Assembly (NCBI GenBank): GCA_963556195.1
Contig: OY744531.1
Span: 52,888,200-52,952,199 of the forward strand
Source: Sepiola atlantica
Taxonomy: Eukaryota; Mollusca; Cephalopoda; Sepiida; Sepiolidae
Reading direction: 5' to 3'
Length of the DNA: 64,000 nucleotides
Numbering within the stretch: the stretch's first letter is position 1; each line of letters starts with the position of its first letter. A program made the translations under genes and the position numbers. Shown here piece by piece: positions 30,834 to 39,603 of this stretch. A model generated the notes under the pieces. That model was given only the letters and a program-made list of their open reading frames with translations, had not been told where the DNA came from and made no database searches.

Positions 30834-33752
30834 TTAGATGTCGCAAACGGGCCTAAAGTCCTCGGGAGTGAGGACGCCGAAGGCCTGACCAAGACTGCCG
30901 GTCAGCAGTTCGGACGAAATCCGTCCGTCTCGAGCCAGACCTCCCACGTCCAGGGGAAAGGTTAGCTTTAAAGCCCGAAAAAATGAGGGATGAACATAAA
31001 TGGGGACCCTCCCCTGACATTTTGACGCTAATTTACTTGATGATGGGTGCTCCTCCTCTATTAATTTTACACCCGGTATGGCGTCCTTTGCTGCTTCCAA
31101 CATTTTCCAGAGGGCTCTTGCCCTGCTACCCTTGTCTTGTCGGACGAAGGTGGTTATCAGCGGGGCTTTCTCGAAGTTACGGGGATCTTGTACTTTCTTC
31201 CCGTTCACATGCGTGAAAGCCTCTAATTGTTTGAGATACTTTCGCTGCCTAATATTCAGGTCGGATTGGACCAGCGAGGCATCCGCCTCACAGATTCTAA
31301 GTCCCGGTAAGAACGGGAACTTTTTTGATCTTTCCTGTCTCACCGGTGCATTTTTGTTTTCTTTATGGCCAGATTTGTCTGGTTCTTTGGGTTCGAGCTT
31401 CTTGTCAGCAGAAGCCGAATTCTCCTCGGGGGTGTTAAGAGGGGGAGAGTTATTCTTCTCAACCGGGGGTATTGGGGTTTGGGGCGTTTCGGGTTGAGAG
31501 TGATCTTTTTCCTTCCTTTTTCCTTCCACCTCACCGTTTTCTTTTTTCTTCTTATGTGTCTGTGTCTCTTTGATAGACTTTGGCTCCTCTTCACCCTCCA
31601 CAGCCATTTTCTCCTCATCGGTTCCACCTCCCTCTTCAGATTCTGAAGATTGAGCCGGGCACTTCCTTTTTTGAGCCGGTGTTTTTACTGGGGCCTCCTG
31701 CTTTTTTCCTTTCTTGGAGACCACCTTGCTCCAACCTTGTTCCTCTTCTGTTTTCTCCTCTTAGGGATCTACTCCTTCCGTTACTGCTGGAGTTTCTGCT
31801 TCTGTTACTGCTTCTGTTACTGTAGGAGTCACTGCTGGAGTCACTGCTGGAGTCACTGCTGGAGCCACTGGAGGAGTCACTGCTGGAGTCACTGCTGGAG
31901 TCACTGCTGGAGTCACTGCTGGAGTCACTGCTGGAGTCACTGCTTTAGTTGGGATTTTTGCAGCTGGTTTGGTTGACATTTTTTCTGGCACCACCGCCGG
32001 TTTTGATGTTTTTGCCGGCACCGGCGTCGGGGACTTTACGGGCTTTCTCTTCGGGCACTCTTTTGCCATATGCCCCGGCGTCTGGCAGTGCCAACAATGT
32101 GGCCTCCTCCCTTCCACAATAATTGACATTGTCCATTTTTCGCACTTTAGCTGTGCTGGAATTTTGTGAAAGTTAGTGTAATCCACTCTAACTTTAAGTA
32201 CATACTCCCCGGTTAGTATGTTACGGGGACCACGGACCGGAAAAACCGCCTCGACGTCACCATACTGCGACATAATTGCTCCTAAGTGGTCGGCGCTGAC
32301 GCAGCATGGGACGCCGATAATCTTGACGGTCGTCCGTCTTTTACTAAGGTACTCAGGCTTGATCTTCAGCCCCCTCCATAGGATATCTTCCCTTGCTATC
32401 TTCTCGGCGTCTTGTTGGGTAGGAAGCAGGATATCCCACATTGCGTAAGATTGGCGCAAAACGTAAGTTGTCGGGATCTTCAGCTCCCCCAACATTTCAA
32501 AGATTTTTTCTTTGAGGAGCCCAGTTAGCCCGTTTTTGTCTGTGGTTACCAGTGAGACAATTCTTTTCCTAAGATTCTCCAGGGTACCGGGGACGAGTTT
32601 TAGTGTACTCCCGTCTGTGAGTTTCTCATATTTTCCCCTGAAGAGCTCACGATACTCGTCTGGAGACTTCTGGGTCTGGGGTCCCCATCCTGCTGCGTTT
32701 CCAGGTAATGATTTTTTTGCTGTGAGTTTCTGTCTTGGTGTGGTGTGAGATTTGGACGTACCCCTTAGAACTGGCCAAACCTCTGTTGGCGTTTTTGTCT
32801 TCTTTTGTCTAGTTTGTTGCTGATCGTCGGTTTCTGAGCCGTCGGATGACGAATCCCCCGAGGAGCACCCAAGAAATAATTTTGGTGAATAATTCCTCTG
32901 GGCTACAATTAAGTCGAGAGATTGACTTTTATGCAATTTGGAGGTCTTTTTTTCCGGGAAAAAGGGAACATCGTAGTACGCCCTAAATTCGGCTTGCGAA
33001 AGCATGGGTATTTGTATATTGGAGGGAAAATCCCCGAACCTTAGCCCTGGGTCGTCATCGGACCCGACAACCCCTGATGCGGTACACGGACCTGGGACGT
33101 ACTGGGACGTGTCTCCCTCTAACGAAACCTGCATTAGAGTGCCGCTCGGTGCGACCTCCCCCATCACGACTGGGGCGCACTCGGGTGTGCAACCCCCCTG
33201 AACCTGAGCTGGAGTGCCGCTCGGTGCGACACCCCCCATAACCGACGCTACTGGAGTGCCGCTCGGTGCGACACTCCCCGACACAGGCAATGAGGTGCCC
33301 TGCGTGGCAACACCTCCTGGGGCGCACTCGGGTGTGCAGCCTCCCTCCATCACGACCGGGGCGCACTCGGGTGTGCAGTCCCCCTCCATTACGACCGGGG
33401 TGCACTCGGGTGTGCAACCCCCCTCCATTACGACCGGGGCGCACTCGGGTGTGCAGCCCCCCTCCATTACGACTGGGGTGCACTCGGGTGTGCAGCCCCC
33501 CTCCATTACGACTGGGGCGCACTCGGGTGTGCAGCCCCCCTCCAACACGACTGGGGTACACTCGGGTGTGCAACCCCCCTCCATCTCAACTGGGGTGCAC
33601 TCGGGTGTGCAACCCCCCTTCACGGGCACCATCATCAGATCGCACTCAGGAGTACGACTGACCAGGTCTAAAAGGGTGCCCTCGGCGGTCACACCCTGGT
33701 CGTTGCTCACCTCCGTGGCAACTCGAGCTTTTGAAGCCTGGCTGGCTTCCAT
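30834..33752 (-). pseudogene. ORF1 of copy 4: divergent subfamily, one stop
   Basis: The frame of 972 residues is interrupted at codon 664 (TAA, 31761-31763), where a Glu codon would fit by comparison. The N-terminal repeat region mixes Cys units (GGCTPECTPVVME) with Cys-free cousins of the GVAPSGTPV type. The CCHC knuckle is at about 553-566. It is followed by a (TPAV)n tract encoded by a 12-bp repeat (about 31795-31945), which copies 1-3 lack. The last 55 residues or so are identical in type to copies 1-3. The stop falls after the knuckle, so a 663-residue RNA-binding product without the C-terminal domain is possible. Confidence 0.85.
31795..31960. repeat. 12-bp coding minisatellite ((TPAV)n) in copy 4 ORF1
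   Basis: About twelve units of ggagtcactgct with a few variants, in frame with ORF1, give Thr-Pro-Ala-Val repeats on the minus strand. The Pro/Thr-rich tract lies in the linker between the CCHC knuckle and the C-terminal domain. Confidence 0.85.
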
Positions 33753-33781
33753 CGAAAAAACTGGTCCTAATGAGGGGCAAC

Positions 33782-34024
33782 ACCCGCCGATTCGGAATCG
33801 AGGAGACCGTCACCGAACCGGTACGTAAGTCTCCCCGAACCTGCCAGCTGCTTAAGTGTGCCACTCAAAAGGACGCTGAAAAAGAAACAAAGTAAAAATA
33901 ATTAATGGCCCAAGAGGGGCGAACGAACCTGACTGTCGGACTAGACCCGCCGATTCGGAGACGAAGAGACCTTCACCGTTTTACGGGTTCGTCAGTCTCC
34001 CCGAAACCTGCCAGCTGCTTAAGT
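33782..34024 (-). promoter_or_regulatory. 5' UTR repeat modules of copy 4, one diverged
   Basis: Module 33945-34024 is the same as in copies 1-3, while module 33782-33857 is clearly diverged although alignable. The recombination boundary therefore lies between the two modules, near 33890. Confidence 0.5.
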
Positions 34025-34189
34025 CAGCCCAACAGTCAGGGAAAAGAAGAAAAGAAAAAGTCCCAAGAGGGGACAAAAAGGTGACAAAAGCCCCAAAAGG
34101 GGGCTTGGTCAAAGAAAAACGCTTTCAACCTATCCGCAAGGCTAGGTAAGCGGGATGCTAGTCTTTGGGAAAATGAGAATGTTTTATCT

Positions 34190-34237
34190 GAGAACAGATA
34201 CTACACTCTGATCTTACCCAAAAGGCTGAGTAAGCAT
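34190..34237 (-). repeat. U2 snRNA 5'-end segment S4 with complete 5' start
   Basis: This segment extends further than S0-S3. On the minus strand it begins ATGCTTACTCAGCC, matching the true U2 start (ATCGCTTCTCGGCC) from its first base, and runs to TGTTCTC. One stem-I base is changed (TTGGGTAAG). It shows what the target looked like before insertion and that the elements' 3' ends join U2 at about nucleotide 6-7. Copy 5's target-site duplication overlaps its first two bases. Confidence 0.8.
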
Positions 34238-34252
34238 CCGAAATTGAAATTT
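34236..34252. repeat. 17-bp target-site duplication, left copy
   Basis: ATCCGAAATTGAAATTT is repeated perfectly at 38913-38929 and the pair exactly brackets retrotransposon copy 5. Confidence 0.85.
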
Positions 34253-34635
34253 ATTTATCCAAATAATATACAGAATACATTAAATAGATGTGGCACAAGG
34301 CCAGAAGGGGGTATGGGGGGGAAAATGGGGGTCGGGGGTCGTCCACTTTGTCTATAAATACCCTAGAAACTAGTTTCAGTCACCATAATACCACATTCAC
34401 TCTATGGACTTAAGCTACTTAAAATATCCCCAGGTGTTTGAAATGAATTTTATTTACAAAAAAGTATTTACATGTGTGATGATGGGAGTGGGAGAACAAA
34501 AAACTAAGCCTTAAATAATCCCCCAAAAATAAATAAAAATAAAAGGGATAGTAAAAATAAAGAACCAAAGAAAATGCTAATTAAGGTAAGTTAGTAGGGT
34601 CCCCCCCATCCTATCTAAAGTATGAACTGCTCGCT

Positions 34636-34658
34636 GTCTTCCGGTAAAAACCGAAAGC
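34636..34658 (-). promoter_or_regulatory. Bulged 3' UTR hairpin of copy 5
   Basis: The tip pairs GGT with ACC, where copies 1-3 pair GGCT with AGCC, and the bulged base is kept. It lies about 300 nt after the ORF2 end in an otherwise diverged UTR. Confidence 0.45.
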
Positions 34659-34957
34659 AAGAGAGTCAGCTCCTAATTGGGAGTGGGCGTTTCTATATGG
34701 GGCAAAAGAAATGGAGGGATGGGTTTGTCGGGATGTGCGGTGTCCTCCAGGATAAGAACTATTAGGGCGGGTCAGGGATATAAAATAAATTAGGGAGCGG
34801 GCATCCTGAAGGAGTTCTGACACCTAAAATAAAGATGGGGCCAAAGAGCTCATTTACACTACTAGCTAATAGGGACTAAGCCAAAAAATTTGAGGGTCAA
34901 GTTAAGGAAATGTGATCCTTTTTCGGAAAAGTGACCTAAGGTCGCTGTGTGCCATGC

Positions 34958-37900
34958 CTAGGCAGGGAACACGAACTCGAACCTATTCCGCGTGAACACG
35001 CATAAACTAGCGGTGTGTATCCACCTACTTTTAAAAAGTGAAGAAGGCAACCTCCTTCTATCAGATTTGATTTTGATTTTAAGCTGGTGCTTAAAATACG
35101 AAATCAAATCATAATAAGAAGGCGGCACCCCCCACGCCCTATGTCTAAGCGAGAAGTATACACCACGAGTCTAGCCACGGCTAAGATCGCGAGCAAAACC
35201 ATACGTTTCTCCCTGGGCCACAAGGGGTCCATGTTGAAGACAACGGATGCTACATCCAAGCACGTCACCCGATCGGGGGTGATGCGAGCCGTCACCTCGT
35301 TGACATACGTCCAGAATTCACGAAGTTTGGAGCAGGTGAGAAAGGCGTGCTCCGCCGTTTCGATCTCATCTTCCTCGCAACGTGGGCAAAAGGGGTCCAT
35401 AACCAGACCAATCCTGAATCGTATGCCATTGAGGGGTACCGCATTTCGAACCTATCGCCAGGTCAGAGAAAACTCAGTATTGTTGAGATGGCTCCGGCCT
35501 GGCGCCCAATTCCACTGAGAGCGAGCCTCCCGCTCCGACAATCCCAGCCGCTCCCCAAGGGGATCCGAAGCGGTCCCCACCACTAATTCCCGATATAGTG
35601 TATTCCTAGACCGGGCGAGGTCACTGGACCCCGACAGCACTCTGAGCGCAGCTCGGCATTCGTTGAGGAACTGCGATTGACCCCTTGGCTTACGTCGGCA
35701 TTCGGCCAAGTGGTCAGGGACGAGGTTAGGAAAAGCGTTTCTAACCGCAGGGCCCCACGCAGACTCCTCTGTCAAGGTTCGGCTCAGGAATGATAACCGC
35801 TCGGCATACAAATGGCTTTCCAAGCAGGGCATTCCTAAGCCTCCCACATCAGGACGTTGAGTACAGACCTGTCTACGGACTAGCGGCTTCCCCCTTGCCC
35901 ACAAAAGCGAGGAAAGGAGACGCGTAAAAACCGCTCGGCGGTCCGCAGGCAGAGGTAGTGCAGCCAATCGGTAAAGGATGAGCGAAAAGACGTACGTGAC
36001 GCACGCCTCAGCTCGACCTTTAAGGGAAAGCCCCCTTCGAAGCCAAATCCTTACAGACGCTTCGACCTTAGACTGTACTTCCGACCAGTTCTTATCAAGC
36101 TGGAGACCCGGTCCGAACCATACGCCGAGGATCCGAACCGGGCCATCTGTCCAGTTGAAAAGGCCCGGGAGCGCAGGCGCGCCACTCCAGGCAGCCAACC
36201 TTAGGCCATTGGATTTGCTAAGGTTGACTATGGCCCCTGTCACTTTTTCGTACCTTTTGAGTGCCTTAATCACCGCGATAATGTCTCGAAAGCACGACAC
36301 AAACACGGTGACATCATCGGCATACGCGGATACCCTGGCTCGCGCACCGCCAGGAAGAGCAATACCGCGTAGGACCAGTCCAGGCTCCCCGATCCTAAGC
36401 CTGCGGAGAAAAGGCTCCAAGGCAAGGACGTAAAGCAGGGGAGACAGCGGACACCCCTGACGTACCGACCGAGAGACGGCAAAAGACTCCGATCGCATTC
36501 CATTCACCTGCACCACTGCCGTCGGCCCGCGATACAAAATGGAGATCCATCTGCAGAAGTCCGGTGTAAAACCGGAGGCCTCTAAAACAGATCCCAGGAA
36601 CCGATGGTCGACCCTGTCAAAAGCTTTGGACTGATCTAAATTGATCAGCGCGGCTTCGGTGTCGTCTTCTAATCCCTCTATGATCGTGCGCATCAGATGC
36701 AAGTTGTTTTGAATCGATCTCCCCTTCACAGCATAATTCTGATCAGGTTCGACCAACTCAGCGATAACAAGCTGCAACCGATTTGCAAGAACTTTGGCCA
36801 AAATCTTTAAATCTGTGTTTAGCAGAGTTATGGGCCTATAATCATCTAATTCCCCACCATCTTGGCCCTTTTTCTGAAGCAATGTGATCACTCCCCTGGT
36901 GACTTGACCAGGGATAGAACCCTGTTCAAACCAGTGATTGAACACATTGACCAGAATAGGTACGAAGATGTGCGACAGCCTCAAGAACAATTCATAGGGC
37001 AAACCATCCAGTCCCGGAGATTTGTCGTAGCCGACCTGCTTCAGTGCAGCCAATACCTCACACTCTGTAACGCGCCCATCACAACTAGCCGCTCGGGCCG
37101 CCTCCAGGCGGGGCGAGCCAGCTAAATAGCTGCCAAACTCCTCGACGCGGAGTCCGGGCAGTTGGGTGAACCGCTCCATGAAATGCTCACGAAATCATCG
37201 GCAAATCTCCCGAGTCGACACAAGGGTGTGTCCTTCCGGGTGTTTGACTTGACGAATGAGACCGACCGAGTTGCGACGAAGTGGAGTTCTACGCTCTTCC
37301 GCGTCCACATTCACGGCTTCGTTGGACACTCTCTTTAGCCTAGCTCTAACTACTTGACCCTCATACCGCACGTTAGCCGCACGTTTCAGGTCCCCCTTAG
37401 CTAGATCTATGCCTAGGGAATCCCCCCCAGCCACCGCCCGGGCCAGCTTAGTTTCTAAACGCTTTTCTGCTTCAGCCTTATTTAAGGCGAGGCGTTGGCT
37501 ATATTGAACAGAAAAGCGCCTAATGCCAACTTTGGCGTTAACCCACCACTTACTCCCGGTTACCGCCCCCACTAATCCCTTTTGAAAGTTAAGAGATAGC
37601 TGTTCCCGGAAGTCACGTATCTCCAGTAAGGAGGTATTTAACTTCCAGTAGGTAGCTACCTTGTTTGTCTTAGGACCTAACTCCAGACTGGCCACAAGTA
37701 ACTTGTGGTCAGAATGGCCTAACCAGTGGAACGTGGGACAAGAGATATAATCTACGTTGCCTCTTCTAATTAGCAATCGATCCAAGTAAGTACTTGAAAG
37801 GAAAGTGCCGCTAGCGAGCCACGTCCACATCTCCCGCCTCGGGTGATCGACACGAAATCTGTCGACCAGATCGCATTGTGCCATCAGATCAGACAGACTT

Positions 37901-38391
37901 GTCTCACACCCATCCGACCCACTAGGTCCCCCCACCTTATCTATCCTGGGATCAAGGATGGCATTCCAATCTCCCACTAAGATTAGCCGCTCCGAACCAC
38001 CGAGGAACCCCTCCAACCCTCGAAAAAAGGAAACCCTCTCACGAATGGAATTGGGCGCATAAACCGCGACGATTCGAAACATGGCACTATTCACGGCAAC
38101 ATCAGCCACGACCAGTCTGCCATCAGCATCCGCGTGAACAACGTTTACCCTTGCTAACAGAGTGCGTCTAACTAACAGAGAAACTCCCCGAGCAGAACGG
38201 TCACCAAATGCTGAAAAAACATCGAAATGTTCCGACAGCAGTCGGTGATCATCCATCGAAACATAGTGAGTTTCCTGTACCGCAGCCACATCTAATTCAA
38301 AAGCCTTGAGATCCCCCAGTATGCGGGCTGCCTTGCTTAAGGATCTCAAGCCTCTCACGTTCAAGCTTCCTAGCTTCAAGTTCGTGGCCAT
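34958..38391 (-). pseudogene. ORF2 of copy 5: divergent APE-RT, several breaks
   Basis: This frame is homologous to ORF2 from the start (MATNLKLGSLNVRG) to the end (FEFVFPA). It has stops at 37195-37197 (TGA) and near 35452 (TAG), and a frameshift at about 35104-35130. APE motifs (QETH, GDWNA, LDRLL, SDH), RT motif A, YADD and the C-terminal CPRC knuckle are all still visible. The lesions are few relative to the divergence, so the subfamily was probably functional when this copy inserted. The ORF1 stop is 4 nt upstream, against 10 nt in copies 1-4. Confidence 0.85.
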
Positions 38392-38395
38392 CGCA

Positions 38396-38912
38396 CTAGT
38401 CAGTGTCAATCAACGGCCTGAAATCCTTGTTAGTCAGGACGCCGACGGCATGCCCGATATTGCCAGTGAGCAATTCTGACGACGCGCGGCCGTCTCGGGA
38501 GATGCCCCCGACATCCAGGGGAAAGGTTAACTTAAGGGCTCTATAAAATGAGGGGTGGACGTAAATGGGGATCCTCCCTTCGCATTTGTCCCTCAGATCG
38601 TCGAGGGAGTCGTGCCCTTCTTCCACCAACGTAAGGCCCAGGATCGCCTCCTTTGCTGCTTCGATCATTCGCCACATTGATTTTGTGCGGCGAATTTTCT
38701 GTTTCCTCACGAAGGTGATCAGCAAAGGGGCATCCGGGAAGTTGGACGGGTTGGTAACGTCCAGACCCTGGGCCTTCGTGAGGAGCTGCAGCGGCTTGAT
38801 GGTGCTTCTCTGCTGCGGTGTAAGATCGGCAGCGGCATGATGCAAGTCTGCATCGCATATGAGGTCCCCTGGCAGGAAGGGGAGCTTTCTTGACTTCTCC
38901 TTTCGAGCTGAA
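38396..38912 (-). pseudogene. ORF1 C-terminal remnant of copy 5
   Basis: About 172 codons are homologous to the last domain of ORF1 in the other copies. They start near the SRKLPFLPG block and end DFRPLIDTD. The conserved strings IPIYVHPSF and LTFPLDVGG show that this domain is the most constrained part of ORF1 between subfamilies. The N-terminal part is missing through 5' truncation. Confidence 0.8.
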
Positions 38913-38929
38913 ATCCGAAATTGAAATTT
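38913..38929. repeat. 17-bp target-site duplication, right copy
   Basis: The perfect partner of 34236-34252. Sequence from 38930 rightward would have been the upstream flank of U2 segment S4 before insertion. A minus-strand TATAAATA at 38949-38956 is about 35-40 bases from the inferred U2 start, but no confident promoter element can be assigned. Confidence 0.85.
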
Positions 38930-39189
38930 TTGGAGAGATTTCTATTAGTATTTATAACGAATCTACGACAGCACAGTGGTCTATCTACTTATACACTGTT
39001 TAAATTACATTAATAAATTAACAAGTAATAATAACTATGATTTTCTTTCAACAAACATTGTATAATACTATTTAACAACTTATTACATGAATTTTGAATA
39101 TCAAAAAATAATTTTAGACTCCCCCAAGCCGTTTTTCTCTAATTCAACATAGCTTTTAGACGCCATTTTTTTTTAACCGAAAATTACAT

Positions 39190-39431
39190 TAATTCACTTC
39201 TTTTGGCTAAGATCAAGGTGTAGTATCTGTTCCGATGGATACTGCACTCCATAGACTGGTATCGTCTTGGCCTTCGGGGCTTCATTCCGCCGGTCTATGG
39301 GTCTGTCCTGTGCAGTTCTAGGAGGTCCACACTCCCAGGCTTTGTCTCCCCTCTTTGGGGAGGAGTAAGTTTATTGCTTACTGAGGCGCCTCTACCAGGG
39401 GAATCGCGACGGGGCGGCCCAGGCAATTTTT
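39190..39431 (+). ncRNA. U2-headed structured RNA unit (SINE-like or snRNA variant)
   Basis: The head TTTTGGCTAAGATCAAGG-TGTAGTATCTGTTC (39200-39232) matches U2 with a small deletion in stem I. The body is not U2. Stems ACTGCAC/GTGCAGT (about 39242 and 39310) and CCATAGACTGG/CCGGTCTATGG (about 39252 and 39291) enclose a CTTCGG tetraloop. A 3' module (39331-39431) follows and ends in TTTTT (39427-39431), a possible Pol III stop. The 3' module recurs at 53419-53525. Candidates are a SINE with a U2-derived head (the SINEU principle), a cephalopod SINE with its own conserved core, or a pseudogene. Confidence 0.45.
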
Positions 39432-39603
39432 AATGGCCAGATTGCTAACCTTCTCGGGCGCTAGCTTTACAAGTCCAACTTGAATTTATTTGTTAGAGAA
39501 TAGCTAAGGAAGAGCGATAACTCACGTTTAAAAACACAATTTAGGTTTTTAAAACAAGGTTAGAGAATATACATAACATATAAAAGCGTATTCTTATGTA
39601 AAA

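Larger units (their letters stand above)
26609..34189 (-). mobile_element. U2-associated Tx1-clade retrotransposon, copy 4 (mosaic)
   Basis: This 7.58-kb full-length copy is built from segments of different relatedness. The distal 5' UTR (33905-34189) and the ORF1 end plus ORF2 (27430-31015) are nearly identical to copies 1-3. Most of ORF1 (31016-33900) is a clearly different subfamily, and the 3' UTR (26609-27430) is intermediate. The ORF1 breakpoint near 31015 is abrupt. ORF2 is open over its whole length, and ORF1 has one stop. Confidence 0.85.
34253..38912 (-). mobile_element. Tx1-clade retrotransposon copy 5, 5'-truncated, older subfamily
   Basis: A 4.66-kb copy whose sequence begins inside ORF1 and ends with a distinct 3' UTR, flanked by a perfect 17-bp duplication. 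Its ORF2 is clearly diverged from copies 1-4. 5' truncation plus a duplicated target is the usual signature of target-primed reverse transcription. It landed within about 20 bp of the U2 5' end, but not at the site used by copies 1-4. It now separates U2 segment S4 from its original upstream flank (38930 onward). Confidence 0.85.

Noticed and set aside
30824..30892. Upstream in-frame ATG of copy 4 ORF2 (23 extra residues)
   Set aside because: It overlaps the end of ORF1 in another frame, is closed by a stop in copies 1-3, and the extra residues look like ORF1 DNA read out of frame.
4403..34189. Tandem array as a pure assembly duplication
   Set aside because: Copies differ by independent stops, a 39-bp repeat-number change, a 24-bp indel and a divergent ORF1 in copy 4, so they are distinct copies. 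Copies 1-3 still deserve long-read confirmation.
34190..34237. Functional U2 snRNA gene
   Set aside because: Only the first 46 nt or so are present, and the rest of U2 (stem IIa onward, Sm site, stems III/IV) is missing at every segment in the window.
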